Positions 35,571 to 47,143 of a stretch of 64,000 nucleotides of DNA are shown here, piece after piece (the stretch's first letter is position 1; each line of letters begins with the position of its first letter). The notes beneath the pieces were generated by a model, which saw only the letters and a program-made list of their open reading frames with translations, did no database searches and had not been told where the DNA came from. The stretch is from Hansfordia pulvinata. Lineage: Eukaryota > Ascomycota > Sordariomycetes > Xylariales. The DNA lies in contig BJKQ01000013.1 of the NCBI GenBank assembly GCA_006538405.1, forward strand, positions 496,001 to 560,000, in the 5' to 3' direction. The translations under genes were made by a program, and so were the position numbers.

Positions 35571-35628
35571 GATGACAGCGAGTGGGACACCCAGCTGATG
35601 ACAGCGAGTGGGACACCCAGCTGATGAC
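35571..35628. repeat. 26-bp direct tandem repeat, 2.2 copies
   Basis: Two identical 26-bp units (35571-35596 and 35597-35622) beginning GATGACAGCG and ending CCCAGCT, plus the first six bases of a third. Confidence 0.9.
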
Positions 35629-36299
35629 TCTTGGGTGGGTACACGTACGTTAGGTATGTACGTAAGGTAGGTAGGTATAGGTACCTTGACCCCAATAGCG
35701 CTCGCTGTCAGGAACGGGAACCCGACATCCCATCGTCAGCCGCATCCACCATCACGTGTTCTGTCTTGCTAGCTAGCTACATTGAAAGATGCACTTACCG
35801 AGCGATGGAAGACGCCCGGGCCCTGCCAGGGAACAGGGACAGGCCAAGTACGAGTACCGTACAAGCGGGTGTGAGGGTCCCTCCTTCCCTCCCTCCCTCT
35901 CTCTCTCTCTCTCTATCTTTCTCCCACTGGTGAAACGCGCCAGACGGTCGGGACACGATCTGCGAGTGCCCGACGGAATTTGCCGCATGGGACGGAGCCG
36001 AGATGCTCTAGAACCAGAATCGGGTTGGGTTCATTAGTAAGTCGGTGGGCAGGCCCGCCAGACCGGGCTGCCGTGGTGCCTGGCTGCCTGCTCCGCCTCT
36101 AAGGTTCTCTTCGATAGCAGATAGACTTTAACCTCCTGCCAACTAGTGCGCGGGGGCGGGCCGATCGCAAGCGCCGGGATGGCGCTCCTGTTCTTCTGAC
36201 GGACACGGGCACAGACACAGACAGGCACACAGGCATAGGCACAGTGACTCGACTTGACTCGACTCGCTTTTCCACGGGGGGGGGGGTTGGGGCGGCGTG

Positions 36300-36324
36300 C
36301 CCCCCCCCCCCCCCCCCCCCCCCC
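36300..36324. repeat. Poly-C run of 25
   Basis: Uninterrupted C25, preceded by a G run at about 36278-36287. The two could pair as a hairpin. Confidence 0.9.
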
Positions 36325-37085
36325 AAGCGAACCGGTGTTGAGGATCACGACCAACTTGGCATATCCGAGCTCGAACTAATAAAAGCATCTATTTTGTGGA
36401 TCGAACCGGGTCCGGGGCAGAGAGGAGAGGCACACAGACAGACTCGACACAAAGCTTAGTTAGCTCCCTGCGCAGACTACCTACCTTACCTTCATGTTGA
36501 ATCTTGACTACCCACCTGGTACCCAGCAAGGCGTCGGTCGGGTCCTGGGCTGACTTGCCTGGGCCACCGACCTTCCGACCTCTAGCCCTGACTCGGTTAC
36601 AGCTCCGTGGCCTGGCATCGCAACCCCGCAGCCTCTCTTCAGGGCCATTCCCTACGACTCCACGATCCTCTCCCGGGGTCGGTCTCCATACTCGCCCGGG
36701 TAGCTCGCTCGATCAGAAGAAAAAAATCCCGAGGTCATCTTGACACTTCCGGGCCCATCGAGATGGGGTGAATCCTGCCTGACCCCGACTGACCCCGACG
36801 CGGCCCACCGACCGGATCGCGACATGGCCCCCCTCGCCCTGCGGGCCTCTTCTCGGCGGGCTGCCAAGCTCCGAGCAGATCTCTGCTGCGAGCAGGCAGG
36901 CAGCAATCCGATAAATGCGCTGGCTGGTGTCTTGCGGGGGTGGAGAGAAGACGAGGGGGCCCCCGACTAGCAACTATTGACCTAGGTAGGGGACTAGCTG
37001 GGGTTATAGCAGGCAGGCAGCCACTTGCAGGCGGCCAGGGCGGGATGAACAAGTCCCCAAGAAGAACCCCTCCCAGTCGTGCCAG

Positions 37086-37116
<31 letters not shown>

Positions 37117-37662
37117 GGGTAGGGAAGAGACAGCGACGATCAATGCCCAATGCACATGAAACGGTACGGAGAAGCCGTCGTGGGCCCCATGGACTGACTA
37201 TGCGTTAGGTACTTGGCACGCGTGGGTGGTGGGTTGTGGGGAAACAAGTGAATGAGCTATTCTGGTCATCTCGACCTCCAACGCCATGCATACATACATA
37301 CACAAACAAACAACCTGCGCGCGGAACTTTCGCCCTTGACCAGAATCATAACACTGTGATCGAACCACGCCTCCCCTGTTAGTCAGAAGACGTTCTCCCT
37401 CTCACACGAACACACACACACACTCTCTCTCTCTCTCTCTCCACAACTCTGCCCCTCTTTCGTCAGCGCGACCGGGAAGGGCCCTCTGCAGATCCACCGC
37501 GGCGGGCCGCGGTTCGTCAGCGGCGCACGGGTGAACCAGGACCTGTGACGTCGCACACTCACTCACTCACCTCCTCCCCCGATTGCAAAGGTCTCCCCTC
37601 TTTCTCGGCGGAGGCAGGATCGTGGTAAACGAACGAGAAAATCGCCGGCCCCCCTCCATCCA

Positions 37663-39121
37663 TCACTTGACCTTGTGGTACCGCGGCGTGGACTCGCTCC
37701 ACCTCTCGTTGCCGCTCATCTGGCTCTCGAGCCCGCGCACGTACACGCGCAGCACCTGCCCCCCCTGATCCCCTTCCTCCTCCTCCTCCTCGACCAGCCG
37801 CCGGAGGAGATCCCCCTCCATCCGGCGGTGCTCCGCCTCCCACTCCCGGCACAGCGCCCAGAGGACCCGCCTGGCCCCGGAGGCCGGGACGCTGGCCTCG
37901 GCCGCCAGCACGGCCACCGACGAGCACAGCGCGGCCCCTTCCTCGTGCAGCGTCTCGCTGGCCCGGACCTCCTTGCGCCAGCTGTAGATGTCGTTGACCA
38001 CCGAGATGTGGCGGGCGCAGTTGCGCTCCAGGGGCTGAGCGAGCCGGAGCTGCGCCGGGGTGAGGTGCAGGGCCATGGAGAAGCGCATCAGTGCGGAGAG
38101 GAGGCTGTTTTTATCATTATCATGATAAGATGACAAGGTTAGCTCATGGCGTGTGTTTTTTGTGTGGAATAAAAGGAGAATACGATCGGGAAACAGAAAA
38201 AAAAAAAAAAAGGGAGAGGAGAAAGAGAGAAAAGAAAGAAAAACTCACGCCTGCCCGACGTCCTTCTCGCGGTACTCAAAGTACGCGCCCAGCTCCCTCA
38301 GCGTCAGGCGCGAGCCGTCCGTCTGCGCCCGCATGAAGGTGAAGACGGGCTCCTTGATCTCGCCCGCCAGCCGCGCGTCGCACGCCCTCATGTCCTCCCA
38401 CAGCTCGCGCGTCAGCACCTCCGCGGGCTTGTCCGGCTCGGGCTCCTCGTCCCCCTTGGAGATGGAGATCAGGCGCTCGTTGTACGCCGAGCCCTCCTCC
38501 AGGCCCATCTCTTCGAGGAGGTCTGGTTTTTCGGCCACGCGGAAAAGGTTTTTTTGTCAGCTGGTGATTTCCTTTTATTTTTTATTTTTTTTTGCTTGAT
38601 TTCATAATCGACTTTCGGGGCGGGGCAAGAGGATGGAAGAAGGAGAGGCCTAGGGCTAACTTACCGTCCACGAGAAACAGCAGCGTGAGAAGGCGGCACG
38701 CGAAGCCGATGCGCTCCGCCCGCGCGTGCGGGAAGTACAGGCAGGTGACGCGGGGGAAGTCGGCGGCGCGGAAGCGGCGGCGCTCGGCCTCGCCGCGGAA
38801 GGGCCAGCGCGCCAGGAACGCCTCGGCCACCTCGCGCGACACGCGGTCCGCCGCCGGGTGGATCTCGGGCGCGAAAGCCGACGGCGAGGGGCTCGCCGTG
38901 TCCGTCGTCGCCGCCAGGCTCGGGAACCGCCGCCGGTCCCGCGCCATGTCCTCCGACTCGGAGGGGTAGGCCGGCTGGGGCTGCTGCTGGGCCTTGGGCT
39001 GCGGGGCGGCGGAAGCGGCTGTGGTGGTGATCGTGGTCGTGGTCGTGGTGCTGTCGTTGCTGCTGCTTCCCGTCAGGCCGAGGAGCTTGTGAAGCTCAAA
39101 GGAGCGGAGGGTCGACAGCAT
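37663..39121 (-). CDS. Class I terpene synthase (sesquiterpene cyclase type)
   Basis: Mg-dependent cyclase that ionises a prenyl diphosphate and cyclises it in the cytosol; core enzyme of the proposed cluster. Exons are 39121-38665, 38522-38249 and 38104-37663, giving 390 residues with in-phase junctions. Motifs: Asp-rich DDLLE (Asp152, Asp153, Glu156), preceded by LLTLLFLV; NSE triad NDIYSWRKE (Asn281, Ser285, Glu289); and the C-terminal Arg-Tyr pair (Arg385-Tyr386, STPRYHK). These three in this order define fungal and bacterial sesquiterpene synthases. The first ~80 residues are low-complexity (Thr and Gln/Pro-rich), which makes it longer than a minimal ~330-residue cyclase. An acidic EEEEEEGD loop lies near residue 350. 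The first intron falls between the two Asp codons of the DDLLE motif. Farnesyl diphosphate as substrate and the product are inferred; geranyl or geranylgeranyl diphosphate cannot be excluded. Confidence 0.9.
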
Positions 39122-40545
39122 GGTGGCGGTGATGGGATAGTAGAAAGACAAGATAGAGAGATTTGTTGGTGGATGTAAAGAGGGCAGTCGTGCCGTTGGA
39201 AGCACAGAGACAAGTCGTCTGAAGGGAACAGCAGAGCAGAGTGTGAAAGTCGTCTGACAACACTGGGATGGGAGTTTCTGCGTTCTGGACTGCAACTTGG
39301 GCTTATCAAGTCCGAATCACTCCAGGTCCTTGAAGTCCTCGAGACGCCACGCCCGCTCATATGCTGCTCGGCAGCTCGCCTGGGCCGCCCTGCTGCAAGT
39401 GGAGACGGCTCGAGTTGACTCTTCTGCCTTGCCAGATTCCGTGATGCCCCGAAACTAACCGGGGCCAGGACGGCCAGCAGCGCGATAGCATCGTAAGCGC
39501 AGATAGTCACACATGCAGTGTCACCCCGGACTCTGGGGGCGGGGTTTGAAGCCCAGACAGTACAAGGCCTACCTAAACTACATGTACATACCTATACCCA
39601 GCAGTCGAAAGGTAACCATCCTGGCTGGGCGTGTGGGATACATACTTCCCTACCCCCCGGTTCTCGATCGTCTACGGCCACGGCGCGACAACGACGACAT
39701 CACGCAACGACCTCGCTGAAAGGGGAGCGCAAGGGCGCCGAAAGCGTCTCGCTTGCAGAGGCAGCAGCAGCAGCAGCAGCACCGGGGTGGCAGCGGTGCT
39801 GCCCCTTGCCCCCCCTGGCCCGGCCGGCGCCGATAGGGGAGAGAGTCCACGACCTGCCGTTTCGACGGACTGGCTGCCTAGTAGGTCAGACAGCCTTACG
39901 CCCGTGCGGCGTGGGTGAAGCGGCGGGTCGTCACCGGCGAGGGTCTGCAGATCGAGGCTTGTCGCTCTCTCTCTCCAAAGAGACCCGGGAAGGGGGCCTC
40001 GACGATGGAGCTGCCGCCGCTCGCGATGATGTCAATCAAGAGCACGCCAGAGCCCAATGGTTTCATCAGAGGGTAGCGCCGCGGTAGGCAATGGAATCCT
40101 TCCGTGGCCTTGAACCCTGCCCTGCAGGGCGTCTATCTCCAAGTCGTCAGCTCATCCCAGGCGGCCCTGGCTGGGTCCGGCCAGGTCCCGAGTGATAGCC
40201 GAAACGTCCTTGACTCGTACATCTCGCCAGGGACCAGGGGCTCGACCGATCAGAGGGATTCCCCCCCTCCGCCCCGCCGGGATGGCATATGGAGAGGAGG
40301 AGTAGTGGGGGGGCGTGCGCGTAGACGGGGCGCCCAGCCGAAACATTGCTCGTCGGCGCTGCTCGAGTGCCGTGGCAGGGGCTTCGACTCTTTCACGAAT
40401 AGACTCTTCCGGGATAGTCTGCCTGGGCCAGCCTGTCAGATAGATACTCGTACGCGCCGCCATTGATAAGGCAGCACTGACGCAACCTCCGGGGGGGGGG
40501 GGGGGCTGCGGTTCCAGGCCGGACGCCAAGCAGCCGATATTCAGC

Positions 40546-40578
<33 letters not shown>

Positions 40579-40950
40579 GAGGAAGGCAGATGCTGGAGCA
40601 CCGGCAATAGTTTCTTCCATCCATCAGTCTGACTGGCTAACAAACTATGTGTCCCACAACGGCTACTTCAGACGGACGACTATACTGTGGAGAGAACTTG
40701 ACCGCGCTCATCCCACTCGAACTTGCAAGGACCCTTGGAGGAGGGGCCGCCCCACTCTCAGACTGGCCATCGCGGTGCTATTCCGGCGTGCCTTCGCATT
40801 GCATTGCCTGCCTGCCTGCCTGCCTGCCTGCCTGCTGGGCCAAGGGTCTCGACTCATGACAGTCTTCTGCCGTGATTGCTTGCTGCCATCACCACCGCCA
40901 CTGCCACTGGCCACTACATCCCAGTTCTACTTGAGAAACGAACCGTAAGG
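39122..40950. other. Intergenic region
   Basis: Promoter side of the terpene synthase and tail of the SDR. Contains GCAGCAGCAGCAGC near 39763-39780, a G run (40490-40505), a GA tract (40548-40580) and a TGCC repeat (40805-40834). No gene. Confidence 0.5.
40805..40834. repeat. (TGCC)n tetranucleotide repeat
   Basis: About seven TGCC units. Confidence 0.85.
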
Positions 40951-42196
40951 TCAGACCGTCGGCGCGCGGAAGTCGGTGGCCTTCTGCTGCATCCTGGTCA
41001 GGCGGGCGTTGCGAGGCCCGAACCAGGCGGGCCTGAGGTCCGCCAACCCCTGCTCCAGCTCGGTGTACTGGTCTCCCAGCGTCAGGATCGCGCGCCCGTT
41101 CCACGGCCTGCTGTCGCCCTCGTGTTCGCCCTCGCCGTCCTCGTCCTCGTCCTCGTCCAGGAGCGTATCAGCATCCTTGCCGTACAGCTCGACCTGGCGA
41201 GACTCGCGCGCCGTGGCGGCGTGGGCCACGGCCAGGCCCACAAAGGCGGCGGTGCTGGTCGGCAGGCCCAGGGCCACGATGGGGGCCGCCAGGTTCGGCG
41301 GCAGCAGGCCCGTCAGCGTCGCCGCCGGCGCCACCGTGTTGATGGCGATGTCGTCCAGCGGCAGCGAGGAGCGCAGGGCCCGCACCAGGCCGACGAGCTG
41401 CGGGGGGAGGGGAAAAGTCTTGGGGTTAGCATGAAGCGTCAATCCAAAGAGAGAAAATAGATAAGAGATTTGAGTGTGTGTGTGTGTGTGTGTATGAGAG
41501 AGACAGAGAGAGAGAGGGAGAGAGAGAGAGAGAAACATACCCCCAGCTTCACAGCGCTGTACACGGGCAGCGAGTGCTCGGGCGAGTACGCGGTGGCGCT
41601 GGACGTGATGACGACGCGGCCCGCGGTGCGGTTGCGGCGCATGACGCTCAGCCCGACCTTGAGGGTGTTGAGGGTCCCGCGCAGGTTGACGTCGATGACG
41701 CCGTACGCCGGCTCCCGGAGGCGGCCCGTCGCCGGGTCCAGCTCGTCGGCGAAGTAGTCGGCCTCCTCGGACACGCCCGCATTGGCCACCAGCACGTCCA
41801 CCGTGCCGTTCCCCCCGGGCCCGTCGTTGCCCGGTCGAAGGCGTCCAGGATCGACGGCCAGCTGGTAATGTCGCAGGCCACGTAGCGCGTGTTGGCGGGC
41901 AGCTTCACCTCCTCCTTCCCAGCTTCGCCGTCGCCGTCGCCGTCCTGCGGCTTCTTCGGCGGCGTCACGTCGAAGAGGAACACGCTGGCGCCGCGAGACG
42001 CGAAGATGCGCCCGGCCTCCCAGCCGATGCCCGAGCTTCCGCCTGGTTGCGAACCCCCAGAAAGATTAGAAGGTCCGGGTCGACAAAGGGACGGAGATAG
42101 GCAGCGATGAAGGGGGGGGCTTTACGTACCGGTGATGACGACGGTCTTGCCGGTGCAGTCCGGAATGGCGGCCTGGGACAGCCGAAGGGTAGTCAT
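40951..42196 (-). CDS. Short-chain dehydrogenase/reductase (one apparent frameshift)
   Basis: NAD(P)-dependent classical SDR, likely oxidising or reducing an alcohol/ketone of the cluster product. Exons are 42196-42130, 42042-41541 and 41397-40951. The nucleotide-binding motif TGGSSGIG spans the first junction, DVLVANAG is the NAG block, and the catalytic Ser and YSAVK (Tyr/Lys) follow in [19 protein letters not shown]. The frame breaks at 41830-41832: one more C (G on the coding strand) joins ILDAFDR to [16 protein letters not shown], and the total then divides exactly into codons across all three exons (338 residues). As given, the frame would read into [11 protein letters not shown] and lose the active site. 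The C-terminal part has an acidic [11 protein letters not shown] insert. Head-to-head with the P450 at 43487. Size and the DAFDR/NAG spacing resemble 15-hydroxyprostaglandin-dehydrogenase-like SDRs. Confidence 0.85.
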
Positions 42197-43486
42197 CTCT
42201 GCAGAGGGGGACTGTGGGCTGACTGGCTGATACGAGGAAGGGCAGACAGTGTGATAGATGGAGTGAGTTGATTCGATGGTGGTAGAATCGAGAGGCTCCG
42301 AAGAACTGCGGCGTCTCTCTCTCTATCTCTCTTTTGCTTCTTCAATGTCGAGGGCGGATGGCGACCGGAGCACGACAATCTCACGTATAAGTCCGGAGCC
42401 CTTCAAGTCTTCTGCCTCGAGGTCGGGCCTCACGTATTCGTCTCGTACGCACACAGGGACCGACCTGCGCAGATCGGTCGGCTCGGTAGGTCTCCGTACG
42501 AGTGCGGAGTATAGAGCACAGCGCGATAGCGGGAGAGGGAGAGGCTTGGCGGCGGATGCAGCTCGAACACCCCTCCTCGCATCCCACTCACTACCTCCCC
42601 CATGTCACGCAACGAACGAGTACCTAATGGTATGTAGGTACAGGTAGGGGTGTGTGGATGTATGTATGCTGGACCCCTGCCGCCGCCCGCCCGCCCAGTC
42701 TCAGCCCCGGCCCCTGTCCCGGTCTCGATCCTCGGCCAGCCGGCGCCCGCCAAGCTGGCTGACAGGGCTGCTTCCAGGGCTGCTTCCAGGGGGGTTGAGT
42801 GACGATCGGCCCGTGGACGACTGACTGGCTGACTGACTGACTGACGGGCTGACTGACTGACGGACTGGGTGAGATTTTGGCTCGGGGCTGGGCCGATGTG
42901 TGCGGCTGCCTCATTCGGCAGCGCAACGCCCCCCGTCCCTCTTTCGATAGACAGACAGACAGACAGCCGGGGGTGTTTGTCCTCCTACTCGCGCTCCGAC
43001 TGTCAGCCGGCGCCGATCTTGGCTGGGGACCTTGCATCGGGGGGGGGGGGGGGGGGGTTCGGGTCCGCGGCGATAACGGGCGACACGCACGTAAGAAGTC
43101 GGTAGTTACGTACCATGTGATCAAGTCAGATAGATGAGGTAAGGTAGGGCAGGGTAGGGTAGGGTAGGTTAGGCTGGGTTGGTGTTGGTGTTGGTGTTGG
43201 TGTGGAGGGAGGGGGGTGGAGGGGAGGACAAGACTGGCGGCTTGGAGGGGTGAATAGAGGGAGGAGAGGGGAGGGGAGTGGGGGACCTCAGCCAGAGGAT
43301 CATCGAGGTCAGACAAGACGGGTATTCATTTCGGTCGAGCATCGTGAATGACCTCCGTCGCCCGTCTTCCGTCCGCATAGCATAGAGAGAAAAAAGAGAA
43401 AAAAAAAAACACCGGACGTGAGAGAGAACGACAGCAACAAAGCATCAACAAGACACACAAAACACCACCACCAACACCCACCAACC
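42197..43486. other. Divergent promoter region between SDR and P450
   Basis: 1.3 kb that could co-regulate two cluster genes. Contains repeated GACTGACT units (about 42823-42865), a duplicated GGCTGCTTCCAG (42768-42791), a G run (43040-43057), GGGTA and GGTGTT repeats (43147-43202) and an A-rich 5' leader ending CCAACC before the P450 ATG. Confidence 0.55.
43147..43164 (+). promoter_or_regulatory. G-quadruplex-forming motif, telomere-like GGGTA repeat
   Basis: Four GGG tracts separated by two-base loops (CA, TA, TA), the classical G4 pattern, about 320 bases before the P450 start and in the shared SDR/P450 promoter. The repeat resembles the TTAGGG telomere unit but lacks one T. Function is not shown. 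Confidence 0.45.
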
Positions 43487-45882
43487 ATGGCCCTGATCAC
43501 GCTGGCGCTGCTCTGCGTGGCGGCGTGGGTGCTGCGGCGCCTCGGGCTCGCCGTCTACCGCCTCACCCTCCACCCGCTGGCCGGCTTCCAGGGGCCCCGC
43601 GCGGCGGCGCTGACCGGCGCCTACGAGTTCTACTTTGACGCCCTCCGCGGCGGCCAGTACACCTTTGAGATTGGCCGCATGCACCGCCGCTACGGCCCCG
43701 TCGTCCGCATCAGCCCCGACGAGCTGCACGTCAACGACCCGGCCTTCATCGACGAGCTGTACGCCGGGCCCGGCAAGCCCCGCGACAAGTACGCCATTGC
43801 CACCGGACAGTTTGGGTGGGTTGTTTTCCATACTATTCCCCTTCTCTCTCTCCCGTGTTGGCTGTGTTGCTGGACAAGACTCAAGAGTCAAGAGTCAACT
43901 TCAGTTCCGAACTTCAGTTCTAGTTACACAGAGCTGGCTGTGAATCGCAACTCAGAAACCATCCATCTAACTAACTGACCGTGTCTTGTCTCCAGAAACC
44001 CAGATGTGAGTAGCTGCCTTACCCCTCCCCCACTGACCGGCCGACTTGCTATAGTCGCACTCCCCTGTTTAGGTATCGCCATCTAACCTACACTCTCACG
44101 CAGAGCGTCTTCGGGGCCGTCGCGCACGACGTCCACCGCATGCGCCGGTCCGCGCTCAACCCCTTCTTCTCCAAGGCGGCCGTCGCCCGCCTCGAGCCCG
44201 CCATCCACGGCGTCGTCGCCAAGCTGTGCCGCCGCCTGGCCGACGAGGGCGCCGCCGGCCGCCCCGTCGACCTCGTCATGGCCTTCTCGTGCCTGACCAC
44301 CGACGTCGTCACCGACTTCGCCTTCTCCCGGTCCTCCAACTTCCTCGACTCGCCCACCTTCGCCCCAACTTCCACGAGGCCATCCTCGGCGGCACCCGCA
44401 TGGGCGTCTGGGCCCGCCACTACCCCGTCATCTACCCCATCCTGCGCTCCATTCCGGTGTATGTTTTTTTTTTTTTTTTTTTCCTTCTTATTCTTCTTCT
44501 TTGCTCTCCGATCCCTTTCTGCACGACTTCTTCTTTCCCAGGCTAACCGAGGACTCTTTCCACGACCACAGAGACTTTCTGTCGTGGCTGTCCCCTGAGA
44601 CCGGGGTTTTCCTCAAGTGGCAGGAGGTATGTCATTCCCGGCTGGAGCCGAGGTAAACGAAACGTTGTTTAACACAAAAGAAAAACATCACAGAGCATGA
44701 AGAAGAGAGTGTACGAGATCCACCGCGAGCAGCAAGCCGGAGCGGCCGCTGAAAAGCCGGCACAGCCCCAGGACACGGGCAGCACCATCTTCCACTCGCT
44801 CTTCGCCGCCGACATACCCGAGTCGGAGAAGCAGCCGGAGCGCATGTGGCAGGAGGGCCAGATCATCATAGGCGCGGGCACGGAGACGACCGCATTCAGT
44901 CAGTTTTTTTTTTCTTTTTTCTTTCATGTTTTTGTTTTTGTCTCTTTGATTTGCCGGGTGTGCTAACACGGGGTCTATAGGTCTCGCTGCCACCGTCTTC
45001 CACATCCTCGACAACCCGCCCATCCTGCAGAGGCTGCGCGACGAGCTCAAGGAGGCCATCCCCGGCGACGACGAGCAGCCGTCCGGGCGACTGCTGGAGG
45101 GGCTGCCGTATCTGATAAGTCCTCACCCCGCCACCCCGGCACAGTGATATCCAAAAGGCCCAGGCCGCGAAGCGAGACTCTCAGGCACCTGCACCTGCAC
45201 CTTGCTCCCTCCCAGGCACGCCCCCCCTTCCCGCCGAGAACAACAGCGCTAACATGTCCCCCCTCCCGTCCCTCTCTGCACAGCGCCGTCATCACCGAGG
45301 GCCTCCGGCTGTCCTACGGCGTGGCCACGCGGCTGCAGCGGGTCAACCCCCAGGGCACGATGGTGGTCCCCGGGGGCGGCGGCCCGGAGGCGGGGCCGCC
45401 CGTGGTGATCCCGGCCGGCACGCCCGTGGGCATGACCTCGTTCCTCGTCCACCTCAACCCGGAGCTGTTCCCGGAGCCCCTGCGGTTCCGGCCCGAGCGG
45501 TGGCTGACGGCGGACGGCAGCCGGCGCGACAGGCGGCTCGAGAGGTACCTGCTCACGTTCTCCAAGGGCAGCCGCCAGTGCATCGGCATCAAGTCAGTTC
45601 TTCGCGCCCTCCCTTTCCCCCTGACCCTTACCCATACCCCTACCCTTCGACTGCCTGAAAAGCAAAACTACACAAGAGGAGAAGCTGATTCGAAACTAAC
45701 ACTCGACCAGCCTGGCGTACTCGGAGCTCTACGCTGGGATCGGCCTCCTCATGCGCCGGCTGGGCGGCCGGCTCGAGTTGCACCAGACGGACCGGTCCGA
45801 CGTCGACATGGTCGAGGACTGCTTCGTCCCGGTCCCGAAGCGGGACTCCAAGGGCATCCGCGTCCTGTGCCGCGACCAGTGA
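43487..45882 (+). CDS. Cytochrome P450, cluster member A (one apparent frameshift)
   Basis: ER-bound heme monooxygenase, probably oxidising the terpene. Exons: 43487-43815, 43996-44005, 44104-44458, 44542-44626, 44694-44898, 44981-45107, 45284-45592 and 45711-45882. Motifs: N-terminal anchor (MALITLALLCVAAWVL), hinge LHPLAGFQGP, I-helix AGTETT, ExxR in EGLR, FRPERW, and heme-binding FSKGSRQCIG. Exon 2 is only 10 nt (Asn-Pro-Asp) but is required for frame. The frame breaks at 44363-44366: one more C would give the continuous helix NFHEAILGGTRMGVWARHY, and exon 3 then splices in phase. The donor of intron 6 is doubtful. GTATCT at 45108 is in frame but drops the usual 'YL' before AVITEGLRL, while TATCTGATAAGT just after lacks a usable GT. 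Corrected length is about 530 residues. Divergent from the SDR. Confidence 0.87.
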
Positions 45883-47143
45883 GAACGCGCAGACGCTATT
45901 GTTGGTTTCGTCGTCATCGTCCTCGTAAGCTGAGAAAGGCCGCGGTGCTTTGAAGGGCGCCATTGGTCGGCTTTCGAGACCGGGTCAACTGCACTGCGCC
46001 CGCATCTGGAGGTGGGTATAGGACTTCTGATAGTGCGACCTCTCCCGCGCAGGGGTTGCAATCTCTTCTTTCTGCTTTCGTCACACACACACACACAAGG
46101 TCGTTGCTACAGCGGCAACACTTGAATTTGTCCAATGAGCTTTGTCGAGTCTTCCTACTTCTCCTCGCGTGTAATACTACTACGTTTCCACCACCCGCAA
46201 AGCCGGCAGCTCTGCAGACCTCGAGCAGCCGACAGAGATAACGCGGAAGCAAGCTGCATATGCGTCGTGATGACCTACTTGGAGATGCCTGCCTGCCTAC
46301 CTAATACATGAAGTCCACATCAAGTCAGTAAGCAAGTCCAGGCAGGGCTCCTCGCCGGTCTCCAAATCAGACCAGGGGCTCGGCAGCGCACGTCAAGGGC
46401 CTCGGCCCCCCTCGTCTCCCTGTCTGCCGCATGCCTACCGACATCACAGACGGGTAAGTAAGGTAGGTAGATAGGCATAGGCACGGGCCCCGTCTACGCG
46501 TGCGAGCCGGTCGCTTTCAGGCACTCTTGACTACGTACCCCACGAAGGAATGCAGGCCTGTGATCGGCCCTCTTCTCCACGGCAACCCTGCATGGGCAAG
46601 CTAGAGCTGAAGGCGCCGGGTCCCGGCTAGACTATCGTGTAACCAGGCACCTACCTACCTACTCTTCTCGTACGTACGGGGTATGCCCGCGAAACGAAAC
46701 CCCCTCCAAAGAGGCTACCATCGTTCGGGAGTGGTCACGTCACGTAACGCAATGCAACAAGGGGTGCTGGCAACACACCCCTTCCCCCATCCCTCCCCAC
46801 TGAGGGCCCCTGGGACGACCCCTGGTTCGGGCAGTGGGCCCCGACGCTGGCAGCATCGAGTCCCTTGGCGAAGCGATCCGCGATGGCCCCGCGCCCTACG
46901 TCCGGCTTCTGGGTGTAAGCCGACAGCGCCTGGCGGCGTGGGGGAGTATCTCGGCACACCCGACTGGAATATATTCCCTCTCGCCGAGATTGAGGGGGGC
47001 GTCGACTCACCACCGCAACGCACAGCCTGGTTGTGAGTAGCAAGAGCAGAAGGCCGTAACATCATCATCATTATCGTCATCATCGTCAACCTACCCACTC
47101 GCAAGAGAAAATCTGAAACCCCCCCCTCTCCTTTCTGCGAGCG
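45883..47143. other. Intergenic region
   Basis: Between two co-directional P450 genes. Contains a CA run (46083-46097) and TAGGTAGGTAGA-like motifs (46455-46475), and a CATCATCATCATTATCGTCATC stretch near 47061-47088 just before the next start. No gene. Confidence 0.5.

Larger units (their letters stand above)
34885..37662. other. Intergenic region, convergent tails, rich in simple repeats
   Basis: 2.8 kb between the tails of the rhodopsin-like gene (+) and the terpene synthase (-). Contains T runs (35049-35058, 35119-35136), TAGGTA motifs (35250-35365, 35650-35690), CT tracts (35895-35915, 37087-37111, 37423-37440), a 25-base C run and a 26-bp tandem repeat (listed separately). No gene. Confidence 0.5.
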
